From positions 82,037 through 146,036 of the forward strand of contig NZ_JAYFQK010000008.1 of NCBI RefSeq assembly GCF_034927245.1: a DNA stretch of 64,000 bases. Reading direction: 5' to 3'. The DNA is from Desulfitobacterium_A sp034927245 (lineage in GTDB: Bacteria > Bacillota > Desulfitobacteriia > Desulfitobacteriales > Desulfitobacteriaceae). A program made the position numbers and the translations under genes. The notes beneath the pieces are model-generated. The model had not been told where the DNA came from and made no database searches. It worked only from the letters and a program-made list of their open reading frames with translations. Positions 1-9,122 of this stretch are shown here, piece by piece (positions within the stretch are counted from its first letter, which is position 1; each line of letters opens with the position of its first letter).

Positions 1-1523
1 TGGCCGCTTATTTAGGTGTGCCTTTGATTAAACTGACCGGAGTCGAAATTGACCCGGCTATTGCCAGACAAATTCAGGAGGAGATGGCTTGGCGTTGTCA
101 CTTGATCCCCTTTAAGCTTCAGAATAATCGCTTACAGGTTGCTATGGCAGACCCGGGTAATCAGCAGGTGCTGGATAATATTCGAGTTTTAACAGGATAC
201 ATGATTGAACCTTTCCTCGCCGATTCGAATGAGATTGAGGCAGCGATTCGAAAGTATGTTACGGTCCAAAACTCTGTTGCTCAATTAACCTCGAGTCAAA
301 AAGCCTCCATGAACCGGGAGCTTTCTGAGGGAAGATTATATTTACGTGAAAGTATTGACTTTGATGCGCCGACTGTTCGTTTGGTGGATTCCCTGCTCAT
401 GGAAGCGGTTTCACTTGGGGCCAGTGATGTCCATTGGGAACCGTATGAAGATCAATTTATCGTTCGATATCGGATCGACGGACGTTTAGAGACACGGCAG
501 AAATTCCCGATGGAGGTTGCCCGAAACCTAATTGCTCGCTTAAAAGTGATGTCCCGTATGGATGTTGCCGAAAAGCGCTTGCCTCAGGATGGAAGAACAG
601 AAATAACGGTTTCCGGCAATCGAATCGATCTGAGGCTTTCTTCGCTGCCGACGGTTTATGGGGAAAAGATTGTTGTCCGCCTGCTCAATCCGGATACAGC
701 AGAGCGTTCGTTGCGGCAGCTGGGGATGAGTCCGGAAGTTGAAGGAAAAATGAGGCAGCTGCTTAAACAGCCTCATGGCATCATCCTCGTGGTGGGGCCG
801 ACGGGGAGCGGTAAATCGACAACGCTTTATGCTCTATTGCGGGAGTTGGCTTCGGAACAGCTCAACATTGTTTCGATTGAAGATCCTGTCGAATACAGTT
901 TGCCCGGCGTTGTCCATGTTCAAGTAAAGCCTCATATCGGTTTTACGTTTGCCGCAGGATTAAGGGCGATTCTAAGACAAGATCCCGACGTGATTATGAT
1001 CGGAGAAATAAGGGATGAGGAGACGGCGAGAATCGCGACTGCTGCGGCCTTGACGGGGCACCTGGTTCTCTCGACACTGCACACGAACACAGCGGCCGAG
1101 GCCATAACCCGGCTGATCGATATGGGAATTGAGCCTTATTTATTGGGAGGGGCGATTCGCGGGGTACTTTCTCAACGTTTAGTCCGAAAATTGTGTGATG
1201 AATGCAAAGAGCCTTATGTGTTAAGCCAGTCCGAACGCGTATCACTCGGATTTGATGAAACCTTCGGAGAGGTTTTCCGGCCGAAGGGCTGCGCACGCTG
1301 CCGGGGAACAGGATATTCAGGGCGGATCGGCATTCATGAACTGCTTCTTTATGATGCAGCGATCAAGGATATAGTCTTAGAGCGCAAGAGCGCACTTGAA
1401 CTTGAACGCGCCGCCTTAAAGTCAGGTATGATTCCCTTAAATCAAGATGGTTTGGATAAGGTCAGTCAAGGGATGACAACATTAGAAGAGGTCTGGAGCT
1501 CAGCAACGGCGTCTAGTCCTTAA
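1..1523 (+). CDS. pilB: Type IV pilus assembly ATPase PilB (5' end cut by window)
   Basis: Cytoplasmic hexameric ATPase that powers pilus extension. The reading frame is open from the window edge: codons before the GTG at 18 read A-A-Y-L-G, matching the MshEN-type N-domain of PilB/GspE, so that GTG is probably an internal valine and the true start lies upstream. Counting from position 18, Walker A GPTGSGKST is near residue 260, followed by the Asp box and the Walker B/His region (DPDVIMIGEIRD). Two C-x2-C pairs (CDEC, CARC) near the C-terminus form the zinc-binding tetracysteine motif typical of PilB rather than PilT. It starts the visible pil operon, 17 bases before pilT. Confidence 0.95.
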   Translation, partial: AAYLGVPLIKLTGVEIDPAIARQIQEEMAWRCHLIPFKLQNNRLQVAMADPGNQQVLDNIRVLTGYMIEPFLADSNEIEAAIRKYVTVQNSVAQLTSSQKASMNRELSEGRLYLRESIDFDAPTVRLVDSLLMEAVSLGASDVHWEPYEDQFIVRYRIDGRLETRQKFPMEVARNLIARLKVMSRMDVAEKRLPQDGRTEITVSGNRIDLRLSSLPTVYGEKIVVRLLNPDTAERSLRQLGMSPEVEGKMRQLLKQPHGIILVVGPTGSGKSTTLYALLRELASEQLNIVSIEDPVEYSLPGVVHVQVKPHIGFTFAAGLRAILRQDPDVIMIGEIRDEETARIATAAALTGHLVLSTLHTNTAAEAITRLIDMGIEPYLLGGAIRGVLSQRLVRKLCDECKEPYVLSQSERVSLGFDETFGEVFRPKGCARCRGTGYSGRIGIHELLLYDAAIKDIVLERKSALELERAALKSGMIPLNQDGLDKVSQGMTTLEEVWSSATASSP

Positions 1524-1540
1524 AAAGAAAGGTGTAGAAA

Positions 1541-2578
1541 ATGATAACTATTGATTCGTTACTTCAATTAGCTGTAGAACATAGAGCATCCGATATTCAC
1601 TTGACAGTCGAAAGTCCTCTTGTCTTAAGGATTGATGGAGCTTTAACTCGCATTGGCGAGGAAAAGCTCTCTCGTCAAGAGCTGGATCAATTTGCCCACT
1701 CATTAATGAATGAGCATCAAGCGCAGCACTTTTTAGAACAGGGTGAGCTTGATTTTTCATATAGTCTGCCCGGAGTAGGGCGTTTTCGGGTGAATGCCTT
1801 TCGGCAGAGGGGTTCGGTGGGTATCGTCATTCGGATAATTCCGTTTACGATTCCTACGCCGGAAAGTTTGGGTTTACCCCCCGTATGTATTGAATTGGCT
1901 AAACTTGAAAAAGGCTTGGTATTAGTAACGGGGCCGACAGGCAGTGGTAAGTCAACGACACTGGCTTCGTTGATTGATTATATTAACCGGACGCGTTCTG
2001 TGCATATTGTGACGATTGAGGATCCGATTGAATATCTTCATCAGCATCGTTTAAGTTTAGTCAACCAACGGGAGATCGGCAATGATACTCTTTCCTTTGC
2101 CAATGCTCTTCGTGCGGTTTTGCGCCAGGACCCGGATGTAATCCTTGTCGGGGAAATGCGGGATCTGGAGACCATTAGCACTGCGGTAACCGCGGCGGAA
2201 ACGGGACACCTGGTTTTCAGCACACTCCATACTAATGATGCGACTCAGGCTGTAGACCGGATGATTGATGTTTTTCCTCCTCATCAGCAGCAACAAATTC
2301 GGGTTCAGCTTGCTTCTGTACTGCAAGGTGTCGTAGCCCAGCAGCTCTTGCCGCGGGCAGATAAAAAAGGGAGAATTGCCGCCTTTGAGATTCTGCGGGT
2401 TAACCAAGGTGCACGTAATTTAATTCGTGAAGGAAAAACTCATCAACTCCCTACGGTAATTCAGACAGGAGGAAAGCAAGGAATGCAGTCGATGGAAAAA
2501 GCGCTTCAAGATTTAACGAGGCAGGGCTTAATTACGGCTGAATTAGCTCAAGAAAAGCTGCAAGCTATGGGACGGTAA
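1541..2578 (+). CDS. pilT: Twitching motility ATPase PilT
   Basis: Retraction ATPase of type IV pili, 345 aa, the usual PilT length. Walker A GPTGSGKSTT lies near residue 131, the Walker B-like GEMRDLET near 203, and the His box (TGHLVFSTLHTND) follows. It lacks the tetracysteine motif seen in the upstream PilB, which separates the two. The start ATG follows an AAAGGTG ribosome site. It sits between pilB and pilC in one operon, so this cell can probably both extend and retract its pili. Confidence 0.95.
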   Translation: MITIDSLLQLAVEHRASDIHLTVESPLVLRIDGALTRIGEEKLSRQELDQFAHSLMNEHQAQHFLEQGELDFSYSLPGVGRFRVNAFRQRGSVGIVIRIIPFTIPTPESLGLPPVCIELAKLEKGLVLVTGPTGSGKSTTLASLIDYINRTRSVHIVTIEDPIEYLHQHRLSLVNQREIGNDTLSFANALRAVLRQDPDVILVGEMRDLETISTAVTAAETGHLVFSTLHTNDATQAVDRMIDVFPPHQQQQIRVQLASVLQGVVAQQLLPRADKKGRIAAFEILRVNQGARNLIREGKTHQLPTVIQTGGKQGMQSMEKALQDLTRQGLITAELAQEKLQAMGR

Positions 2579-2627
2579 TTCCATACTCTAAGTAAGGAAG
2601 TACGGGAATACAAGAGGAGTCGGTGGT

Positions 2628-3857
2628 ATGAAAGTCCGAGAATATTTCTGGAAGGCGGCAGATGCCGAAGGCCGGATCATTCAGGGAACATGGCAGGGTA
2701 CAGGTTTAACGGAGATCCAAAGACGATTATTTCTCGAAGGGTACTACCCCATTCTGATCCGTTCTTCCAAAGGATTGCTTGAGATTATTTCCTCAATCCC
2801 TATCTTTGAACAGCAGCGAAATTCTCTTCAATTTTGGGCCAATTTCTGCCACCGCTTAGGGATGCTTCTGGAAGCAGGCGTCCCCATCCTCTCCGCGCTC
2901 GACTTAATGGCTATTCAAAAGCAGAAAAAGTCAAGGATAGGCCGGCAGACAAATTGGGCAGAGGTTAGAGGATATATTGAAACCGGAATGGATCTTTCCG
3001 AAGCTTTGAATTACATAAATCCCCACCCCACTCCGGCAATTCGAGCCTTGATTCGAGCAGGGGAACACGCGGGAAAATTACCGGTTATCTTGACTCAACT
3101 GGCGCATGATTTGGAAGAGGAATACCGGTCTAGGCGGAGAATTCAAGGGGCTTTGGCCTATCCTGCTTTCCTCTTTCTTATGGCCCTTTCCGTTGTTTTT
3201 GCCCTCAGTCAATTTGTCTTGCCTGTTTATGAACAAGTTTTTAGCAACCTGGACAGCTCACTGCCGCTTATGACCCGGGTCATTTTTGCAGTGGCACACT
3301 GGATTCCCTTTAGCCTCGGTTTGATATTGATGAGTTGTGTGGGAGGCGTTGTTCTTTTAAAGTTGAAGTATGCTGAAAAATGGAAGGGTAAGGCTTTTGA
3401 TTTATTGGGGCGTCTTCCTTTGTGGGGTTCTCTTTACAAACAAAGTGACCAGGTTCAGTTTTTTAGAATTTTGGGTACATTGATGGAGGCGGGTATTCCC
3501 CTTGTTGATGCGCTGAGTCTCTCTCAGGAAACGGTTCGCCTGCCTTCGATGAAAGAAAAAATTCGAGAACTGACCTTTGCTGCCCGTGAAGGAAGACGCC
3601 TTTCACTGCTATTTCGTTCTGATTCTTTTTTTCCGCCCGATGCCGCAATGCTTTGGTCGATTGGAGAGGAGTCCGGTCAGTTGAGTACGATTCTTCAGCA
3701 TTTAGCCAAGATGCTGCGTCAGGATCTTGAAGAAAAAATGGAACGATTAACATCTGTCTTAGGACCGGTTTTGGTCATCGGAATCGCAGCAATCATCGGG
3801 GCCATAGCTATTGGAATAATGATGCCCGTCTTTGATATAGGAACGAAGATCCAATAG
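2628..3857 (+). CDS. pilC: Type IV pilus inner-membrane platform protein PilC
   Basis: Polytopic platform protein (409 aa, normal for PilC/GspF) that couples PilB/PilT to pilin polymerisation. Two copies of the T2SSF domain are visible: one with the RLGMLLEAGVPILSAL signature near residue 85 and the second with FRILGTLMEAGIPLVDAL near 277. Hydrophobic helices lie around 180-200, 230-250 and at the C-terminus (IGIAAIIGAIAIGIMMPVF). The start is supported by a GAGGAG site (AAGAGGAGTCGGTGGT) just upstream. It follows pilT by 49 bases and precedes the pilin gene by 16. Confidence 0.94.
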   Translation: MKVREYFWKAADAEGRIIQGTWQGTGLTEIQRRLFLEGYYPILIRSSKGLLEIISSIPIFEQQRNSLQFWANFCHRLGMLLEAGVPILSALDLMAIQKQKKSRIGRQTNWAEVRGYIETGMDLSEALNYINPHPTPAIRALIRAGEHAGKLPVILTQLAHDLEEEYRSRRRIQGALAYPAFLFLMALSVVFALSQFVLPVYEQVFSNLDSSLPLMTRVIFAVAHWIPFSLGLILMSCVGGVVLLKLKYAEKWKGKAFDLLGRLPLWGSLYKQSDQVQFFRILGTLMEAGIPLVDALSLSQETVRLPSMKEKIRELTFAAREGRRLSLLFRSDSFFPPDAAMLWSIGEESGQLSTILQHLAKMLRQDLEEKMERLTSVLGPVLVIGIAAIIGAIAIGIMMPVFDIGTKIQ

Positions 3858-3873
3858 AAAATGGGGGAAGAAA

Positions 3874-4386
3874 ATGATTACGCATGAGGAGAACAAACAC
3901 GCAAAAAACAAGCAAGCAAAGATTAAGCAGCAAGGGTTTACGCTGGTTGAAGTTCTGATGGTGGTTGTGATTATTTCCGTTTTAGCGATGATTGCCATAC
4001 CTAAAATAAGTTCAAGCTCGGAGGGCGCCCGCAAAAATGCGGATATAGCCACGGCTCACCAAGTAAAAACTGCCTTAGACCGCTACCAGGTGGAAAACGG
4101 GATATACCCGATAGCAAAGGAGTTTTCCGCATCTAACGGTACAGTAACTGCCGCAAAATTCATTCCTAAATATATTACCAAACTTGACGCAAGGACAACT
4201 CAGCAGGAAACAGACGATGCCCAAAAAGGCTTTGGTGTAGCTGCTCTCGGAAAAGATGGGCTGATTCCTGCTTCTTCGACTCCCTCAAATTTAATTATGA
4301 TTTACCTTTCCGCTGATGGATCAGGTGCAGAGGTGCGGGCTTACAACTCTAAGTTAGATGAGGTACTATGGACATCATCAAACTAA
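3874..4386 (+). CDS. Type IV pilin / prepilin-like protein
   Basis: A 170-aa class III-signal protein. A 20-residue basic leader rich in K/H/Q ends in Gly21, followed by FTLVEV and a hydrophobic helix (MVVVIISVLAMIAIP), which is the prepilin-peptidase cleavage and N-methylation site with the conserved Glu at +5. The remaining ~125 residues form a pilin head with the DIATAHQVKTALDRYQVENGIYP region seen in GspG/PilA-like pilins. It is the only pilin gene in the visible operon, and its peptidase is encoded directly downstream. Whether it is the major pilin or a minor one cannot be told from sequence. Confidence 0.9.
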   Translation: MITHEENKHAKNKQAKIKQQGFTLVEVLMVVVIISVLAMIAIPKISSSSEGARKNADIATAHQVKTALDRYQVENGIYPIAKEFSASNGTVTAAKFIPKYITKLDARTTQQETDDAQKGFGVAALGKDGLIPASSTPSNLIMIYLSADGSGAEVRAYNSKLDEVLWTSSN

Positions 4387-4433
4387 AAATTGATGTGAAA
4401 AATATAGAAAAATATAGATATGAGGTAAAAGAT

Positions 4434-5198
4434 GTGGATGAAATGATGATGAACTTATTTTGGGGAGTTTTTGGACTGATTATCGGCAGTTTTCTAAACG
4501 TAGTCATCTTTCGTGTACCCCAGGGGGAATCTATAGTAAAACCGCGTTCCCACTGCCCTCAGTGCAAACATGTCCTAAAAGCCTGGGAGCTTATCCCTGT
4601 CTTGAGTTTTCTTGTTCTGCGCGGACGCTGCCATTCCTGTGGTGCCAAAATTTCGTGGCGATATCCCGGGGTAGAGTTCCTGACAGGCTTGCTTTTTTTT
4701 CTTTGGGCCTGGCAAAATCCTTTGGAGTCCGTCCCTGTACTCGGTGTTCACTTTACGATGTTGGCCGTTCTTTTGGTCTTAGCCCTTATCGATTGGGATA
4801 CGATGCGCTTGCCGGATGTTTTTACCCTTCCTCTGCTCTTCCTCGGGATTGCTTCTTCTTTTCTTCTTCCTATGGAGGTATCCGGCGGCGAAAGCCTGGT
4901 GACAGCCCTCGGGGCAGGGGGAATTTTTTGGCTGATCGCGAAGCTTTATCCCCAAGGAATGGGGCTCGGGGATGTCAAACTGATTGCGGGAATAGGAGCT
5001 TTTTTGGGATTTCCTAAAATCCTGCTGGCCCTTTTTATAGCGAGTTTAGCGGGTTCAATCGTGGGTCTCCTTTGGATGGTCATTCGCGGCAGGCAATTTC
5101 GGGCCCAAATCCCGTTTGGACCGTTTCTTGCCTTCGGAACATATGCAACCTTATTTGGCGGGGATTGGCTGCTCCAAATATTTTTTAATCTGATCTAA
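4434..5198 (+). CDS. pilD: Prepilin peptidase / N-methyltransferase PilD
   Basis: Membrane aspartic protease that cleaves and methylates prepilins. The N-terminal domain has a zinc-binding pair of C-x2-C motifs (CPQC and CHSC). The two catalytic aspartates are in LALIDWDTMRLPD and GMGLGDVKL, and about seven hydrophobic helices are visible. The frame is open back to an ATG at 4368 inside the pilin gene, but the first helix begins only at the MMM at 4443-4451. A GAGG at 4422-4425 lies 8 nt before a GTG at 4434, so 4434 (or 4443) is the likely start. Confidence 0.92.
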   Translation: MDEMMMNLFWGVFGLIIGSFLNVVIFRVPQGESIVKPRSHCPQCKHVLKAWELIPVLSFLVLRGRCHSCGAKISWRYPGVEFLTGLLFFLWAWQNPLESVPVLGVHFTMLAVLLVLALIDWDTMRLPDVFTLPLLFLGIASSFLLPMEVSGGESLVTALGAGGIFWLIAKLYPQGMGLGDVKLIAGIGAFLGFPKILLALFIASLAGSIVGLLWMVIRGRQFRAQIPFGPFLAFGTYATLFGGDWLLQIFFNLI

Positions 5199-5231
5199 GT
5201 GCACGAGTAACAGCGTAAAGGGTGAGGGTTT

Positions 5232-6638
5232 ATGACGAGGATGCAGGTTTGCCTTGAATTGAGCGAACGGGAATTACATCTGCTCATTTTCTTTCCGGAA
5301 ACAAGGAAAGGTCAGCTCGTTAATCTGAACCAAGTCAAGTATGACTCCTATCCGATTCCTGAAGGTTGGCTTAAGCACGGTCAAGTACAGCTCCAACGTT
5401 TAACAGAGCTCTTAAAGGAGGTACGACTTGCCCACAAGATTCCCGAGAATACACTAACATGGCTTGCGATACCGCTGGTCAATGGATTTATTCGTGAATA
5501 TTCTCTTCCCTGGATTGCACCAAAGCATCGGGAAGCGGCAATTCAATATCTGGCAAGGGAAGAAATGCCGATTCCCCAGGATAATCAAGTCACCGGTTAT
5601 CTTGTTACCGAGGCAGACAAGAAGCAAAACAGGCTGAGAGTTACGTTGGGTGCAACCCGTCGGTCTATATTCGAGGATATTCTTCAAGCATTTAGGGAGG
5701 CGGGCTTTAAGCTTGCAAAAGTTCAATTTGCGGCGGCAGCCTTTGGGGATGCCTTAGGTCTTAAACCTCAGGAGCATTATCTCTATTTAAGCGAGACCAA
5801 TGGAGGAATCCAAGTCCTTCTGTATCATGGAATTCTTCCGGAGATTACACGATTTTTTCCTGCTTCCGCAGAGGGTGATGCCAAGGAATGGGTGAGTGAA
5901 ATCGGCCGTATTTTTGGTCTGATGAGCTCAGATGTTTCTATAAGCCGTATTTTTATCAGCGGGGAAAAGAGTACAGTATTTCTGGCAAAGAGTATTGTTG
6001 GCGCTGAATTTCCCGGGCTCACTTCGATGACCGAGATAGTATCCATTGAACAAATAGCAAGGGCGTGGCCTTGGAGAGAGAATCGTCCCGAGGTAATCTT
6101 TCCGTATCTGCCCTGTCTGGGTTTAGCGCTTGAAGGCGGATCAAAGGGGAAAACTCAAAACGTTAATCTCCTTTCCGAATATCTGATGAAGTTAAAAGAA
6201 AGCCGTCAACAACGAATGATGGTTGGAATAATTCTACTCTCCCTATTATGCACCTCGGGATTGTGGTTTTACGGGAAAAATCAACAAAAGATATTGCAAA
6301 CAGAAGTTGAGGGGATCAAAAATAGAGCGCTGAGTCAACAGGCTCAGGAACGAAATGAAAATAATCTAGTCAATGCTTGGAAGAAAACTAAAGGATTAAG
6401 TCAAGAAATTCCGGCCTCATTGAAATTGCTTCAAGAGCTGGAAGGTAACGGGATAGCCTTTGAGCGCCTGGAGTACAAAGAAGCGATCTTAACTCTGCAG
6501 GGAACGGCAAAACAGGCGGGCCAACTGGAACATTTTCTTACGGAGTTGTATGCCCAAGATTGGCGGCAGGTTCAGCTACGTGAATACCGTCAAGAAAAGC
6601 CATCGGTGATCAATTTTACGGTAACGGCTGTGAGGTGA
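5232..6638 (+). CDS. PilM-PilN fusion, pilus alignment complex
   Basis: A 468-aa protein joining two normally separate pilus subunits. Residues ~1-300 resemble the actin-like cytoplasmic PilM. Near residue 310 comes N-V-N-L-L-S, like the INLLP peptide that begins free-standing PilN, then a basic stretch, one membrane helix (MVGIILLSLLCTSGLWFYG, ~330-348), a Gln-rich coiled coil and a PilN-like periplasmic-type domain. The following gene is PilO-like, so the M-N-O order is intact. In known systems PilM binds the INLLP tail of PilN; here they are covalently joined, giving a GspL-like topology. The fold assignment is from motif and context only. Confidence 0.75.
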   Translation: MTRMQVCLELSERELHLLIFFPETRKGQLVNLNQVKYDSYPIPEGWLKHGQVQLQRLTELLKEVRLAHKIPENTLTWLAIPLVNGFIREYSLPWIAPKHREAAIQYLAREEMPIPQDNQVTGYLVTEADKKQNRLRVTLGATRRSIFEDILQAFREAGFKLAKVQFAAAAFGDALGLKPQEHYLYLSETNGGIQVLLYHGILPEITRFFPASAEGDAKEWVSEIGRIFGLMSSDVSISRIFISGEKSTVFLAKSIVGAEFPGLTSMTEIVSIEQIARAWPWRENRPEVIFPYLPCLGLALEGGSKGKTQNVNLLSEYLMKLKESRQQRMMVGIILLSLLCTSGLWFYGKNQQKILQTEVEGIKNRALSQQAQERNENNLVNAWKKTKGLSQEIPASLKLLQELEGNGIAFERLEYKEAILTLQGTAKQAGQLEHFLTELYAQDWRQVQLREYRQEKPSVINFTVTAVR

Positions 6639-6644
6639 TATGTT

Positions 6645-7142
6645 CTGGAAATAAAGAAAACCCGCCTTAAATATTGGGTAATTGCGGGCGCGGCTTTTTG
6701 TTTGATGGGCCTGGTCTGCTGGCCGAGTTACGCTAAAATTCGCGAACTGAATCTGGAGAAAAGTCAGTGGCAAGCCCAACTTGAACTTCAAAGGCCTAAG
6801 GTTCAAGAGACGGTGATGCCGACGTTGATGGAGCTGCCCACAACGATTGAAGCTTGTCAGCGGGTATTTCTGGAGGAAAATGTACAAGTGCTTACCGTTA
6901 ACCTGGACCGGATCGAAACGGAGAGCCGGGAAGTACTTGATGAGCAGGATGCAGGATTAAGTTATGCTCTTTTTCATTTTAAACTGAGCGGAAGCTGGAG
7001 GGGGATTGAAAACGCTTTTCAGCGTCTTGAGAATATTTCCAATCAAATCATTCATATTCAGGAGGTTCGCCTTAATCCCGAAGGGGGAGATACGGTTCTA
7101 AAAATATATTTTTATGAACCAAACAAACTCAATCGACCATAA
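6645..7142 (+). CDS. pilO: PilO-like pilus alignment protein, unusual start
   Basis: One N-terminal membrane helix (KYWVIAGAAFCLMGLVCW), a short coiled coil and a ferredoxin-like periplasmic domain, following the PilM-PilN fusion: the PilO pattern. The first standard start codons in frame are TTG 6702 and ATG 6705, which would cut the helix in half and have no ribosome site. A strong GAGGTGAT (6632-6639) precedes an ATG at 6640 that is in the wrong frame and stops after four codons. In the right frame it is followed at 9-nt spacing by a CTG (6645). Either CTG is the start or a small indel separates the ATG from its frame. Confidence 0.65.
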   Translation: MEIKKTRLKYWVIAGAAFCLMGLVCWPSYAKIRELNLEKSQWQAQLELQRPKVQETVMPTLMELPTTIEACQRVFLEENVQVLTVNLDRIETESREVLDEQDAGLSYALFHFKLSGSWRGIENAFQRLENISNQIIHIQEVRLNPEGGDTVLKIYFYEPNKLNRP

Positions 7143-7167
7143 TATGGAAGAGAGAGGGGGCGAACGA

Positions 7168-7788
7168 ATGCCTGAATACGTAATTCTGCGGGGAGACAAT
7201 TTTTATCAACTGGCCCAACGGCTTGGGGGAACCTGTGAAGATTGGATTCTCGCCAATCCCGGAATAAATCCTTTAACCCTTCAAATTGGCCAAAAAGTTG
7301 TTCTGCCGGAATTAAATACGCCTAATGCGCGCGAACAATATGCGGAAATCAGTGGTGAAGAGGGGTCCCGATACGCCGGTGAAAAAATGGATGAGGTTGA
7401 AATGGAAATCGAAGGGGTACGATTTCGCATCAAGCGGATTGGGGAAAGTAAAGTTCCCCATGAAGTCCATTTAATTGTGCCAAGGACCGAGATCCATAAA
7501 ATCCAGCCTCAGGGGGAGCAAGGTCCGTGCGAGGTTCAAATTATGATCAGCAATGTTGATATCGTGCATTCCCCACGATTGATGAGCGAAAAGGGAGGAA
7601 CAACGGGAACAACAGGGACAACAGGAACACAAGGAACAACAGGGGTGGCTAGTACAGCTGCGGCTCCGTCTCCGTCCGCAATTACGCAAATATCGGGGCA
7701 AAGTCAACCTCAGCAAAATCCGCTGGCACAGACGCAGGAACTGGGTTTCGATATTCGTCAGACTAATCCGATTCAATTTCGTAAGTAA
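7168..7788 (+). CDS. LysM-domain protein at end of pilus operon
   Basis: About 206 aa. Residues ~3-48 form one LysM module (YVILRGDNFYQLAQRLGGTCEDWILANPGI... GQKVVLPE), a peptidoglycan/glycan-binding fold. The middle is an uncharacterised acidic domain, then a Gly-Thr-Thr repeat and a Gln/Pro/Ser-rich tail. I chose ATG 7168 because GAGGGGG lies just upstream; the frame is open to 7114, overlapping pilO. No signal peptide is visible, so export is uncertain. LysM proteins in pilus operons of other bacteria (FimV-like) help anchor the machine to the wall, which is a possible role here. Confidence 0.7.
   Translation: MPEYVILRGDNFYQLAQRLGGTCEDWILANPGINPLTLQIGQKVVLPELNTPNAREQYAEISGEEGSRYAGEKMDEVEMEIEGVRFRIKRIGESKVPHEVHLIVPRTEIHKIQPQGEQGPCEVQIMISNVDIVHSPRLMSEKGGTTGTTGTTGTQGTTGVASTAAAPSPSAITQISGQSQPQQNPLAQTQELGFDIRQTNPIQFRK
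7595..7645 (+). repeat. GGAACAACA-type 9-bp tandem repeat encoding (Gly-Thr-Thr)n
   Basis: Five imperfect copies of a 9-base unit (GGN ACA ACN) inside the LysM gene, encoding G-T-T-G-T-T-G-T-T-G-T-Q-G-T-T. A low-complexity linker; unit number could vary by slippage without shifting the frame. Confidence 0.8.
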
Positions 7789-7996
7789 TCCGGAGATAAG
7801 GGAATAATCGAGCAGGGTCTATCACAAAACCTATGGTCGTGTAGTTTCGGGTCTTTTGCAATAGTCTATAATTATATGCGCGCGAATAAGGGTTGTTTTG
7901 CGATAGCCCCTGATTTATTCGTCAAAAATAAGGGAAACTAGTCTTAACGGCAAAATTATGATAAAATTTCATTATGTGTTTGAAAGGGGTAATTGC

Positions 7997-9055
7997 ATGA
8001 GTCGTCTTGAAAGAATTCGCTTGAAAATGCAGGAAGCAAAGTTAGATGCATTTATCATTGCTTCCCCGGAAAACCGTCGCTATATGAGCGGCTTTACCGG
8101 AACGAGTGCAATGTTGTTCATTACACTTGAAAAAGCTTGTTTGCTGACGGATTTTCGCTACATACAGCAAGCAACAGAACAAGCTCCGAATTTTCAGGTG
8201 GTCAGGATCTCAAATATGTACAATTCCCTTGCGGAATTGGGCCAAAAGGCGGCAAGAGTCGGATTCGAGGAAGAATTTACGACCTATGCAGACTACTTGA
8301 ACTTAAAAGAAGCATTGCCTCAGGCAGAGCTGGTTTCTCAATCCAAGATTTTAGAAGAGCTGCGTGCGATTAAAGATACGGAGGAACTGGCAAAAATTCG
8401 TCAAGCGGTTAAGATTGCCGATGATGCTTTTGCCCATATTCTGCAGTTTGTCGAACGAGGACAGACGGAAGCAGAGATTTCCTTGGAACTTGAATTTGCG
8501 ATGCGGCGCAATGGCGCAAGCGGCGGTTCTTTTGACTTTATTGCAGCATCAGGCATACGTTCTTCCATGCCTCATGGGGTTGCCACCACTAAAACCATTG
8601 AACAAGGTGATTTCCTGACGATGGATTTTGGTGCAATTTATCAAGGCTATTGTTCAGACATAACGCGAACCATTTGCTTCGGTGAACCGACCGAAAAGCA
8701 GCAGGAAATTTATGAGATCGTCCTGAAGGCTCAAAAGGCCGGAATAGCTGCGCTTAAACCGGGAATTCCCGGCAGGGAAGTTGATGCAGTGGCGCGTGGA
8801 ATCATTGCCGACGCCGGCTATGGTGACTTTTTTGGGCATGGTTTAGGGCATTCGGTTGGGCTGGCTATTCACGAAAACCCCAATCTTAATCTGCGGGAGG
8901 AACGAATTCTCCAACCGGGTATGGTTATTACAATCGAACCCGGAATTTATATACCGGACTGGGGAGGCGTTCGCATCGAAGATATGGCTGTTGTTACGGA
9001 AAATGGCTGTGAGGTCTTGACACAAGCGCCAAAGGAGTTCATTATTATTGAGTGA
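7997..9055 (+). CDS. pepP: Xaa-Pro aminopeptidase (M24 family)
   Basis: Cytoplasmic metallo-aminopeptidase, 352 aa from ATG 7997 (AAAGGGG site upstream; an in-frame ATG at 7958 is unlikely). The N-terminal creatinase-like domain (SPENRRYMSGFTG) is followed by the pita-bread domain with the metal ligands in MDFGAIYQGYCSDITRT, GHGLGHSVGLAIHE, TIEPGIY and GVRIEDM. It precedes efp, an arrangement common in Firmicutes; the enzyme is thought to trim peptides with proline in the second position. It could equally be named pepQ-like, since substrate cannot be read from sequence. Confidence 0.9.
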   Translation: MSRLERIRLKMQEAKLDAFIIASPENRRYMSGFTGTSAMLFITLEKACLLTDFRYIQQATEQAPNFQVVRISNMYNSLAELGQKAARVGFEEEFTTYADYLNLKEALPQAELVSQSKILEELRAIKDTEELAKIRQAVKIADDAFAHILQFVERGQTEAEISLELEFAMRRNGASGGSFDFIAASGIRSSMPHGVATTKTIEQGDFLTMDFGAIYQGYCSDITRTICFGEPTEKQQEIYEIVLKAQKAGIAALKPGIPGREVDAVARGIIADAGYGDFFGHGLGHSVGLAIHENPNLNLREERILQPGMVITIEPGIYIPDWGGVRIEDMAVVTENGCEVLTQAPKEFIIIE

Positions 9056-9122
9056 AAAATTTTTGCTTTAAAATGGGACAAGATAAGATTAACATATTTT
9101 TATTTAGGAGGATTATGACTAT

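Noticed and set aside
4460..5017. 185-aa ORF inside pilD
   Set aside because: Shadow frame; the PilD frame has the cysteine and aspartate motifs.
7595..7645. Tandem 9-bp repeats as a CRISPR or regulatory repeat
   Set aside because: They are in frame and encode a Gly-Thr-Thr linker in the LysM protein; there are no spacers.
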